This document shows, one piece after another, positions 1 to 5,566 of a stretch of DNA of 5,566 nucleotides. A program made the translations under genes and the position numbers. Numbering within the stretch: position 1 is the first letter of the stretch; the number at the start of each line of letters is the position of its first letter. Source of the stretch: JABCPE02 sp963509715. GTDB taxonomy: Bacteria > Bacteroidota > Bacteroidia > Flavobacteriales > Weeksellaceae. Below the pieces are notes generated by a model that was given only the letters and a program-made list of their open reading frames with translations, was not told where the DNA came from and did no database searches. The stretch is from the NCBI GenBank assembly GCA_963509715.1, contig CAUPCB010000053.1, positions 1 to 5,566 on the forward strand, given 5' to 3'.

Positions 1-100
1 GGTCTTTACTACTTTTGAGTGAAAACTTTTTGCGGAGCTTTTCAAGGAGTTTTTGCTGTTTTGCAGTAGTGCAATAAGGTGCTAAAATTTCTATATTCAT
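1..100 (-). CDS. Hypothetical protein, N-terminal fragment running off the left edge
   Basis: An ATG at 100-98 on the minus strand opens a frame of 33 codons with no stop before the window edge. The peptide starts MNIEILAPYCTTAKQQ and continues with a Lys/Leu-rich, probably helical stretch. I do not recognise the family. Support for a real gene is positional: it begins only 6 bases after the TAG stop of the SUKH-like gene, on the same strand, as expected for the next gene of an operon. There is no clear Shine-Dalgarno sequence, which is normal for Bacteroidota. No signal peptide or membrane segment is visible in the part present. The frame could still be fortuitous, because only 100 bases can be read. 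Confidence 0.5.
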   Translation of the reverse strand, partial: MNIEILAPYCTTAKQQKLLEKLRKKFSLKSSKD

Positions 101-106
101 AACGAT

Positions 107-1039
107 CTAATAATTTTTTAAATAAGCTACTAATTTCTTTTCTACAAATTCGGTCATAGTATCAGCTTGTTTGATGACCTTGGGTTTAGCGTATTCGTGG
201 GCAAAGCAAAATATCTGCTGGGTGTCAGGAGCATAGAGCAACTTATCGCCATCACCGTATTTCCAAAACTCTCCAAGCACTAAATAGTCTTTGCCATTGA
301 ATGCATCGGTATATAAGTCAGTAAAGCGGATTTCTACCCCCTCCAGTCTGAGTTCCCCTATATGCTGGAAGAACAAATTAAGTTCCTCAGAGAAAGCAAC
401 TCCCAATTCTTGGCTCTTTTGGGTAATCTCGACTAAGGGAATGCCTGCGGTAACCACATTATATTCATCAAAATCCTTCAGTACCTGCTTGGTAAGCTTG
501 GGATATACCGCCGAGAGTCGCTCCCAATCTTCAGGGGTAGCTGTTTGTGAGCTTGTCTGCTCTGCGCCTTTCCTTTTCTCCTTGAGTTCTTTAAGAGAAG
601 TGGAAACAGCTGTGACAAGCTCTGTATCAGTAGCCTCTGTGAACCATTTTTTTAGAGGAGTCATATAGTTTTTTAATCCTGCTTTCTTCAAATAATCAGG
701 TAGTGCTTTGGGATTTGTTTTTAGAAAATAAAATTCTATCATATTGCGAATGAGAAAGTCCTTGCTAAAGTGCATCGTTTTCCCACTCTTGATATAATCC
801 ATCTTGAGAATGCTAAAGTTCAAGAAATGATCGTCCGCCAACGCCACTGGGGCGATTTCCTCCAAGGTAACACCTGCATCTTTTAGTGCTTTATGTGTGT
901 AATTCAGCACGGTAAAGCTTGGCATTTCTTCCTCGAATACCATATCTATAATATCACGAAGCTTATCTAATATCTGCTGATACTTTTCAGAAGCAATTAA
1001 CTGTTCCAATTGCTCTTTGTCTTTTTGCTCTATGGACAT
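107..1039 (-). CDS. SMI1/KNR4 (SUKH)-like domain protein with long N-terminal extension
   Basis: This is a 310-residue soluble protein without signal peptide or membrane segments. Roughly residues 1-155 form a charged, helix-rich N-terminal region that I do not recognise. A polar linker follows at about 156-172 (rich in E, T, S, Q). The C-terminal part, about 195-310, resembles the SMI1/KNR4 or SUKH fold. Visible elements are a 'GVAFSEELNLFFQHIG' type segment (213-228), a strand-like 'LVLGEFWKYGDGDKLLYAP' region (253-271) with the GDGD turn, then 'IFCFAHEY' (276-283) and a closing helix 'TMTEFVEKKLVAYL' (294-307), which matches the usual F-x-x-F-L ending. SUKH proteins include immunity proteins of polymorphic toxin systems and also general regulatory proteins. 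No toxin is visible next to this one, so immunity is only a possibility. The ATG at 1039 follows a terminator by about 30 bases, and an unidentified gene starts 6 bases after the stop. The family call is from memory of the fold pattern and is moderate. Confidence 0.6.
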   Translation of the reverse strand: MSIEQKDKEQLEQLIASEKYQQILDKLRDIIDMVFEEEMPSFTVLNYTHKALKDAGVTLEEIAPVALADDHFLNFSILKMDYIKSGKTMHFSKDFLIRNMIEFYFLKTNPKALPDYLKKAGLKNYMTPLKKWFTEATDTELVTAVSTSLKELKEKRKGAEQTSSQTATPEDWERLSAVYPKLTKQVLKDFDEYNVVTAGIPLVEITQKSQELGVAFSEELNLFFQHIGELRLEGVEIRFTDLYTDAFNGKDYLVLGEFWKYGDGDKLLYAPDTQQIFCFAHEYAKPKVIKQADTMTEFVEKKLVAYLKNY

Positions 1040-1060
1040 ATTTGTAATGTTTTAATTTTC

Positions 1061-1075
1061 CAAAATACAAATCAA
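1061..1075 (-). promoter_or_regulatory. Candidate weak -7 promoter elements for the SUKH-like gene
   Basis: Upstream of the ATG at 1039 there are two imperfect matches to the Bacteroidota -7 box TAnnTTTG. TTGATTTG (1075-1068) matches 5 of the 6 defined bases. GTATTTTG (1068-1061) matches 4 of 6 but ends 21 bases before the ATG, the spacing seen at the better promoters in this window. No convincing -33 TTG is present. The first candidate overlaps the right-hand arm of the preceding terminator. This gene may instead be transcribed by readthrough from cysS. Confidence 0.25.
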
Positions 1076-1096
1076 AGGGCAAAATTTGCCCTTTGA
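1062..1096 (-). terminator. Rho-independent terminator after the cysS-DinB unit
   Basis: A nearly perfect palindrome has arms TCAAAGGGCAAA (1072-1083) and TTTGCCCTTTGA (1085-1096) around a single central base. In RNA it would fold as a stem of 9 to 11 base pairs with a GGGC/GCCC core and a 3 to 7 base loop. Read on the minus strand, the hairpin is followed by a T-rich tract (TTTGTATTTT, 1071-1062). It starts 9 bases after the TAA stop of the DinB-like gene at 1106, an ideal position to end that transcript. On the plus strand the sequence after the hairpin (AATATCTTATT) is a poorer U-tract, so minus-strand termination is preferred. Confidence 0.8.
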
Positions 1097-1105
1097 AATA
1101 TCTTA

Positions 1106-1561
1106 TTACGCCCCGAATTGTCGCAGATGATGGTCAAAATGTTTCCATTGCAGGATTCCCCATTCATCAGGTGTAAGCTCTCCAAAGAAAGAATGGGGGT
1201 GCTGACTGCATTTTTCCTTTCCATTGTTATAAAAAAGGATGATAAGCTCTTTAGCTCGTTGCTTTTCTTTCTCAAAATCCTCAATAGAGATGTCTGTAAT
1301 AATATACATTTTATCAGTAGGCGAATTTTTTGCCATAGGCTGGTCATTCAGAAATTTTTTCTTCATCAACTTTCCTATGAGCCTACCAATGAACATTCTT
1401 TTTGGAAAATTTTTCCCTAAAGGAGTCTCTATGGAAACATTCAAGTGAGCTAACATTTGTACAATGTTCATCTTTCCCCACTCACGCACAGCATCTACTT
1501 TCAGATTTTCTAACCGATTAAGTATTTCATTCTTATCTGCTTCGTTATATAAATTTTTCAT
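1106..1561 (-). CDS. DinB superfamily (DUF1569-like) putative metal-binding protein
   Basis: A 151-residue cytosolic protein that matches the DUF1569 branch of the DinB/YfiT-like four-helix-bundle superfamily. Diagnostic segments are 'WGKMNIVQMLAHLN' (28-41), with the conserved helix-1 histidine H39, 'QHPHSFFGELTPDEWGIL' (120-137), with H121 and H123, and the C-terminal 'WKHFDHHLRQFG' (139-150), with H141, H144 and H145. A histidine triad is the usual divalent-metal site in this superfamily. Characterised relatives include thiol-dependent transferases such as the bacillithiol S-transferases, but the DUF1569 group itself has no assigned reaction that I know of. The length is full for the family. 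The ATG at 1561 lies 9 bases after the cysS stop, so the gene is probably cotranscribed with cysS and ended by the hairpin at 1072-1096. Family assignment is fairly secure; the function is unknown. Confidence 0.78.
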   Translation of the reverse strand: MKNLYNEADKNEILNRLENLKVDAVREWGKMNIVQMLAHLNVSIETPLGKNFPKRMFIGRLIGKLMKKKFLNDQPMAKNSPTDKMYIITDISIEDFEKEKQRAKELIILFYNNGKEKCSQHPHSFFGELTPDEWGILQWKHFDHHLRQFGA

Positions 1562-1570
1562 GGTATGTTT

Positions 1571-3049
1571 TTAGAGTAAATTATAACTCGTTCCTTCCTT
1601 GCCGTCTTTTAGCTGGATGCCGATTGCGGATAATTCATCTCGGATTTTGTCCGAAAGCGCCCAGTCTTTGTTGGCACGAGCCTCCATTCTCATATTGATA
1701 AGGAGCTGAACCACACCATCTAGTTTGTCATTATTTCCTGCTGCCTGCTCTTCGTTTCGTAAGCCCAAAACATCGAAAACAAAGGTGTTCATCAGTGTTT
1801 TCAATTCGTGAAGTTCATCGATGGATATTTTTTCTTCTCCGTTTTTCACTTGGAAAATCCATTTCACCGCTTCGAAAAGATGAGCGATAAGTATAGGCGA
1901 ATTAAAATCATCCAATAGCGCATTGTAGCATTTTTCTCTCCATTCAGATATAGGGAGCGCGGTAGGATGCTCTATTTCGGTATTGATTTCGTTTAAAACT
2001 TTCAACGCTTCCATAAGCCTGTTAAAGCCTTTTTCGGCAGCAAGCATTGCTTCATTAGAGATGTCAAGTACACTGCGGTAGTGGGCTTGCATAAAGCAGA
2101 AACGAATCACAGCAGGCGCAAAAGCTTTCTCAAAGAAAGTATTATCACCATTGATAAGTTGCATCGGCAAAATGTAGTTTCCTGTCGATTTGCTCATTCG
2201 CTGTCCGTTCATTGTCAGCATATTAGCGTGCATCCAGTAGCGAACTGGGCTTTCGCCGTGTCCTGCTTTTCCTTGTGCGATTTCGCATTCGTGATGAGGG
2301 AATTTTAAATCCATACCTCCCCCGTGGATATCAAACTGATTACCAAGGTATTTGGTGCTCATTACTGTACATTCAAGGTGCCACCCAGGGAAACCATCGC
2401 CCCAAGGAGAAGCCCAGCGCATAATGTGAGCTGGTGAAGCTTTTTTCCACAGTGCGAAGTCCTGAGGATTGCGTTTTTCGCCCTGTCCATCGAGGTCGCG
2501 GGTGTTCGCAAAAAGCTCTTCTATATTTCTATTGGAAAGTTCGCCATAGTTGAGTCCGCGTTTATTGTATTCCAGCACATCGAAATACACAGAACCATTA
2601 CTCTCGTAGGCAAAACCATCATTCAAGAGTTTTTCTGTAAGCTGGATTTGTTCCAATATATGTCCTGTCGCAGTAGGTTCTATTGTTGGCGGAAGAAGAT
2701 TGAATATATCCAAAACTTTATGGAAATCAACCGTGTATTTTTGTACGATTTCCATAGGTTCCAGCTTTTCTAGGCGAGATTGTTTTACGAAACGGTCGTT
2801 GTTCACATCGCCGTCATCGGTAAGGTGTCCCGCATCGGTAATGTTACGGACATAGCGCACTTTGTAGCCCAAAAACTTCAGCGTACGATACACAAAATCA
2901 AATGACATAAAGGTACGCACATTTCCCAAATGCACATTGCTGTACACTGTAGGCCCGCAGACATACATTCCTACATTATTCTCGTGCAAAGGCACAAAAA
3001 CTTCTTTTTCTCCTTTTAAGGAATTGAATATTTTTAGTTGATAACTCAT
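1571..3049 (-). CDS. cysS: Cysteinyl-tRNA synthetase
   Basis: CysS charges tRNA-Cys with cysteine using ATP and acts as a cytosolic monomer. The 492-residue protein (numbered from the ATG at 3049) is full length and intact. The class I signatures are clear: 'CGPTVYSNVHLGN' with C31 and the HIGH motif spelled HLGN (40-43), and the KMSKS loop spelled RMSKS (284-288). The expected zinc ligands are C31, C227 in 'GWHLEC', and H252 and E256 in 'FPHHECE'. The anticodon-binding end is recognisable by 'MRMEARANKDWALSDKIRDEL' at the C-terminus followed by the GTSYNLL ending. A TTG codon at 3073 would add eight residues, but it lies inside the promoter -7 box, and the family normally begins close to 'QLKIFNSL', so the ATG at 3049 is chosen. 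The gene leads a unit with the DinB-like gene and is divergent from tex. The wording closely resembles Chryseobacterium-type CysS. Confidence 0.97.
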   Translation of the reverse strand: MSYQLKIFNSLKGEKEVFVPLHENNVGMYVCGPTVYSNVHLGNVRTFMSFDFVYRTLKFLGYKVRYVRNITDAGHLTDDGDVNNDRFVKQSRLEKLEPMEIVQKYTVDFHKVLDIFNLLPPTIEPTATGHILEQIQLTEKLLNDGFAYESNGSVYFDVLEYNKRGLNYGELSNRNIEELFANTRDLDGQGEKRNPQDFALWKKASPAHIMRWASPWGDGFPGWHLECTVMSTKYLGNQFDIHGGGMDLKFPHHECEIAQGKAGHGESPVRYWMHANMLTMNGQRMSKSTGNYILPMQLINGDNTFFEKAFAPAVIRFCFMQAHYRSVLDISNEAMLAAEKGFNRLMEALKVLNEINTEIEHPTALPISEWREKCYNALLDDFNSPILIAHLFEAVKWIFQVKNGEEKISIDELHELKTLMNTFVFDVLGLRNEEQAAGNNDKLDGVVQLLINMRMEARANKDWALSDKIRDELSAIGIQLKDGKEGTSYNLL

Positions 3050-3070
3050 ATTATGTTTTATTAAGACTGA

Positions 3071-3078
3071 CAAAGATA
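3071..3078 (-). promoter_or_regulatory. -7 box of the cysS promoter (TATCTTTG)
   Basis: On the minus strand TATCTTTG is a perfect match to the Bacteroidota -7 consensus TAnnTTTG. It ends 21 bases before the cysS ATG at 3049, giving a predicted leader of roughly 12 to 18 bases. I do not see a clear TTG -33 element at the expected 17 to 23 base spacing; the upstream region is simply A/T-rich. The last three bases of the box are the TTG that a naive gene call would use as the start codon. Confidence 0.65.
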
Positions 3079-3114
3079 ATTAAAAAACATTAGACATTTT
3101 AAATTAAAGTTTGT

Positions 3115-3122
3115 TTATTTTG
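3115..3122 (+). promoter_or_regulatory. Candidate -7 box of the tex promoter (TTATTTTG)
   Basis: TTATTTTG differs from TAnnTTTG at one defined position and ends 22 bases before the tex ATG, the same distance as the perfect -7 box before the RicT-like gene. No good -33 TTG lies 17 to 23 bases upstream. The region 3050-3144 is a 95-base divergent intergenic space that would have to hold promoters for both cysS and tex, which makes some promoter here certain but this exact site only plausible. Confidence 0.35.
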
Positions 3123-3144
3123 TGGATTATTTATCAAAAGAACA

Positions 3145-5274
3145 ATGGACAAGATACAATTCATTCAGCAGAATATCTCAATTCAAGAAAAACAGATAAA
3201 CGCCGTTTTGCAGCTGCTTTCGGAGGACTGCACGATTCCCTTTATTGCGCGATATAGAAAAGATAAAACAGGAAACCTTGGCGAGGTGGAAATAGAACAA
3301 ATTCAGAAACTTAGCAAAAATTTTGATGAAATCCAAAAGAGAAAAGAAAGCGTTCTGAAATCCATAGAAGAGCAGGAAAAACTCACGCCCGAACTTCGTG
3401 CAAAAATAGAGCAAAGTTTTGATTTACAGGAGATAGAAGATCTGTATCTTCCCTTTAAAAAACGAAGAAAAACCAAAGCCGATACCGCAAAAGAAAAAGG
3501 GCTGGAACCTTTGGCAAAAATCATCATGGCGCAGAAAAACAGCAGCGATATAGAGCAAACGGCGCAGAATTATCTGAATAGAGAAGTTTCCAGCGTGGAG
3601 GAGGCGCTTCAAGGTGCGAGGGACATCATTGCAGAATGGATAAACGAAAATATATTCATTAGAAAAAATCTTAGAAGAATTTTTCAGCGAAAAGCTGTGA
3701 TTTTCAGTAAAGTAGTTAAAACTAAAAAAGAGGAAGAAGAGGCGCAGAAATATGCTCAATATTTTGACTGGAGTGAACCGCTGAATAAAACTCCTTCTCA
3801 CAGACTTCTGGCGATGCTTCGTGCTGAAAAAGAAGGTTTTATAAAAGTGAGTATGGATATTGATAAAGAAGAAATTCTTGCTTTCATGGAGGGAAGTTTG
3901 GTGAAAACAGCTTCGCCTTCGTGTGCAGAGCAAATCATCCTTGCGGCTCAAGATGCTTACAAAAGACTTTTGGAGCCATCTATTTCAAATGAAATTTTGC
4001 AGGAAGCCAAAATTAAAGCCGATGAAAAGGCGATTTCTATCTTTTCTGAAAATTTGACACAGCTGCTTTTGGCTCCGCCTCTCGGCGAAAAGCGGATTTT
4101 AGCTATAGACCCAGGGTATAGAACGGGATGTAAGGTGGTTTGTCTTGATGAAAAAGGCGATTTGCTTCATAATGAGACTATTTATCCACACGCTCCACAG
4201 AAAGAAACTGCCATCGCGATGAAAAAAATCCGTTCTATGGTGGAGGCTTACCATATTGAGGCGGTTTCTATCGGAAACGGAACGGCCTCTCGTGAAACGG
4301 AGTTTTTCATTAAGAAAATCGCGTTTGACAGACCTTTGCAGATTTTCGTGGTGTCCGAAGCTGGAGCGTCCATCTATTCCGCAAGTAAAATTGCCCGAGA
4401 TGAATTTCCTGATTATGACATCACCGTGAGAGGCGCTGTTTCTATCGGAAGGAGGCTGTCTGACCCGCTTGCTGAGTTGGTAAAAATAGACCCAAAGAGC
4501 ATCGGTGTAGGGCAGTATCAGCACGATGTAGATCAGACTTTATTAAAAGAAGAGCTGGACAGCACGGTCGTAAAATGCGTGAATTCGGTAGGAATTAACA
4601 TCAATACAGCGAGTAAATCCCTGCTGAGCTATGTCTCTGGTATTGGCGAAAAACTTGCAGAAAATATCGTGACTTACCGAACCGAAAATGGCGCTTTTGT
4701 GGATAGAAATCAGATTAAAAAAGTTCCTCGTCTGGGCGAAAAGGCATTCCAGCAGGCGGCGGCATTTATCCGAATAAAAGACGGCAAAAATCCTTTGGAC
4801 AACTCCTCTGTGCATCCAGAAGCTTACAAAATCGTAGAAAAAATGGCGAAAGACCTCGGTATCAAAACGATAGACCTTATCGCTAATGAGGAAAAAATAA
4901 AACAAATCGCTCCAGAAAAATACACCACGGAGGACATCGGAATTTTAGGGATAAAGGATATTCTGAAAGAGCTTCTAAAGCCAGGGCTTGACCCAAGAAA
5001 AATGAGCAAAGTTTTTGAATTTGACCCAAATATAAAAACCTTTGAAGATTTGAAATCGGGAATGGTGCTTCCTGGTATAGTGAGCAATATTACGGCTTTC
5101 GGGTGTTTTGTGGACATTGGGATAAAAGAAAATGGGCTGGTGCATATTTCCCAGCTGAAAGATGGCTTCGTGAGCGACCCTAGCGAAGTGGTAAAACTCC
5201 ACCAGCAGGTAAAAGTGAAAATAATAGAAATAGACACAGAGAGAAAACGGATAGCTCTATCGATGGTGATTTAG
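3145..5274 (+). CDS. tex: Tex family RNA-binding transcription accessory protein
   Basis: Tex is a cytosolic nucleic-acid-binding protein related to the core of eukaryotic Spt6 and linked to transcription and RNA turnover. The 709-residue frame shows the whole domain order. Residues about 1-190 are the helical Tex N-terminal region, with 'TIPFIARYRKDKTG' near the start. A YqgF/RNase H-like domain begins at about 316, with 'AIDPGYRTG' (320-328) and 'GNGTASRETE' (377-386). The Tex hallmark 'GVGQYQHDV' is at 454-462. Helix-hairpin-helix motifs span about 484-560 ('NINTASKSLLSYVSGIGEKLA' region and 'VPRLGEKAFQQ'). An S1 RNA-binding domain occupies about 637-708. The protein ends directly after S1 and lacks the C-terminal tail of the longer proteobacterial Tex (about 770 residues), which is usual in this phylum as far as I recall. 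The ATG at 3145 gives the standard N-terminus. It is divergent from cysS. No hairpin terminator is visible after its TAG stop. Confidence 0.96.
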   Translation: MDKIQFIQQNISIQEKQINAVLQLLSEDCTIPFIARYRKDKTGNLGEVEIEQIQKLSKNFDEIQKRKESVLKSIEEQEKLTPELRAKIEQSFDLQEIEDLYLPFKKRRKTKADTAKEKGLEPLAKIIMAQKNSSDIEQTAQNYLNREVSSVEEALQGARDIIAEWINENIFIRKNLRRIFQRKAVIFSKVVKTKKEEEEAQKYAQYFDWSEPLNKTPSHRLLAMLRAEKEGFIKVSMDIDKEEILAFMEGSLVKTASPSCAEQIILAAQDAYKRLLEPSISNEILQEAKIKADEKAISIFSENLTQLLLAPPLGEKRILAIDPGYRTGCKVVCLDEKGDLLHNETIYPHAPQKETAIAMKKIRSMVEAYHIEAVSIGNGTASRETEFFIKKIAFDRPLQIFVVSEAGASIYSASKIARDEFPDYDITVRGAVSIGRRLSDPLAELVKIDPKSIGVGQYQHDVDQTLLKEELDSTVVKCVNSVGININTASKSLLSYVSGIGEKLAENIVTYRTENGAFVDRNQIKKVPRLGEKAFQQAAAFIRIKDGKNPLDNSSVHPEAYKIVEKMAKDLGIKTIDLIANEEKIKQIAPEKYTTEDIGILGIKDILKELLKPGLDPRKMSKVFEFDPNIKTFEDLKSGMVLPGIVSNITAFGCFVDIGIKENGLVHISQLKDGFVSDPSEVVKLHQQVKVKIIEIDTERKRIALSMVI

Positions 5275-5282
5275 GTTTAGTA

Positions 5283-5312
5283 TTGTTTTTCGCTAAAAAA
5301 TAACTACATTTG
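5283..5312 (+). promoter_or_regulatory. Bacteroidota-type promoter for the RicT-like gene
   Basis: A TTG -33 element (5283-5285, in context TATTG) is followed after 19 bases by TACATTTG (5305-5312), a perfect TAnnTTTG -7 box. This is the canonical architecture and spacing for the primary sigma factor in this phylum. Transcription would start around 5317-5320, leaving a short A-rich leader of about 15 to 18 bases before the ATG at 5335. The promoter begins 9 bases after the tex stop, so the next gene need not depend on tex transcription. Confidence 0.75.
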
Positions 5313-5334
5313 CAAGAATAAACAAAAGATAAAT

Positions 5335-5566
5335 ATGAGTTGTGGAGGATGTAAAAATTCTGGCGATTCTTCCCACGGTTGCTCTACTAACAGCAAAGGA
5401 GAGTTTAGTTGTGATATAATAGATACTTGTGAATATAGTTATAAATTAAGTGTTTTTGATTGGCTTGCCAATATAAAATCTCCACTGAATGAGTGTGAGT
5501 ATGCTGAGGTTAGATTTAAAAATGAAAGAAAAAGTTTTTATCACAACATAGATAAACTACCACTGC
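5335..5566 (+). CDS. ricT: PSP1-domain RicT-like protein, N-terminal fragment running off the right edge
   Basis: Seventy-seven codons are readable before the window ends. The protein opens with a Cys-rich head, MSCGGC, with cysteines at 3, 6, 16, 26 and 32, followed by 'KLSVFDWLANI' (37-47) and 'YAEVRFKNERKSFYHN' (56-71). This head plus the 'VFDWL' and 'VEVRFKN-RK-FY-N' wording is typical of the PSP1-domain proteins of Flavobacteriia, homologues of Bacillus RicT (YaaT). RicT in Bacillus works with RicA and RicF in a complex that promotes RNase Y-dependent RNA maturation; whether that holds here is unknown. In Flavobacteriia this gene is often next to gliding-lipoprotein gene gldH, which would lie outside this window. 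The ATG at 5335 is chosen because it gives the conserved MSCGGC start, 22 bases after a perfect -7 box. The codons are visibly more A/T-rich than those of tex. Confidence 0.82.
   Translation, partial: MSCGGCKNSGDSSHGCSTNSKGEFSCDIIDTCEYSYKLSVFDWLANIKSPLNECEYAEVRFKNERKSFYHNIDKLPL

Noticed and set aside
291..668. 125-codon plus-strand frame opposite the SUKH-like gene
   Set aside because: It is antisense to a well-formed protein with domain similarity, has a low-complexity Ser/Val/Leu composition and no promoter or recognisable domain; treated as a shadow.
1072..1347. 91-codon minus-strand frame overlapping the DinB-like gene and running through the terminator
   Set aside because: It lies in another frame within a recognised DUF1569 gene and its end is inside the hairpin; no family resemblance.
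3050..3144. Search for an operator or riboswitch (for example a T-box) in the cysS/tex intergenic region
   Set aside because: Only A/T-rich sequence and promoter-like boxes are visible. The predicted cysS leader of about 15 bases is too short for a T-box or other riboswitch.
3424..3951. 175-codon minus-strand frame opposite tex
   Set aside because: The Phe/Ser/Arg-rich composition is the typical antisense image of Lys/Glu-rich coding sequence; the sense frame is an unambiguous Tex protein.
4099..5237. Several 75 to 141 codon minus-strand frames opposite the 3' half of tex
   Set aside because: All mirror the conserved RNase H-like, HhH and S1 coding regions and have no independent start signals or recognisable domains.
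5275..5304. Possible terminator after tex (TTTAG at 5276-5280 and CTAAA at 5292-5296)
   Set aside because: The five-base A/T-rich stem with an 11-base loop is too weak, and it overlaps the promoter of the next gene.
1..5566. Mobile element, CRISPR array, tRNA or rRNA gene, defence system
   Set aside because: No transposase or integrase, no spaced direct repeats, no tRNA-like fold and no defence-family motifs were seen. The content is mainly conserved housekeeping genes.

Overview
This 5.6 kb window looks like ordinary chromosomal housekeeping DNA from a member of the Bacteroidota, most likely family Weeksellaceae (the Chryseobacterium/Riemerella/Bergeyella neighbourhood). Three things point there: the wording of the CysS and Tex proteins, a Cys-rich N-terminus on a RicT/PSP1 protein of the type found in Flavobacteriia, and Bacteroidota-style promoters (TAnnTTTG -7 boxes) with A-rich leaders instead of strong Shine-Dalgarno sites. 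The assignment comes from recognition of protein families, not from a search.

Left half, minus strand (read from right to left): cysS, encoding cysteinyl-tRNA synthetase (3049-1571), is followed after 9 bases by a DinB-superfamily/DUF1569 protein (1561-1106). A strong hairpin terminator (1072-1096) closes that two-gene unit. Then comes a 310-residue protein with a C-terminal SMI1/KNR4 (SUKH)-like domain (1039-107). Six bases later a further minus-strand gene starts at position 100 and leaves the window on the left after 33 codons.

Right half, plus strand: tex, encoding the RNA-binding transcription accessory protein Tex (3145-5274), is transcribed divergently from cysS across a 95-base intergenic region. 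After a 60-base gap with a well-formed promoter, a ricT-like PSP1-domain gene starts at 5335 and runs off the right edge.

Functionally the genes serve translation (CysS), RNA metabolism/transcription (Tex) and, by family, RNA maturation (RicT). The DinB-like and SUKH-like proteins have no defined role here. I see no mobile element, CRISPR array, structural RNA gene or defence system, and no gene-free stretch longer than 95 bases. The most useful refinements are moving the cysS start to the ATG at 3049, three similarly spaced promoter candidates, and two poorly characterised minus-strand genes at the left edge.
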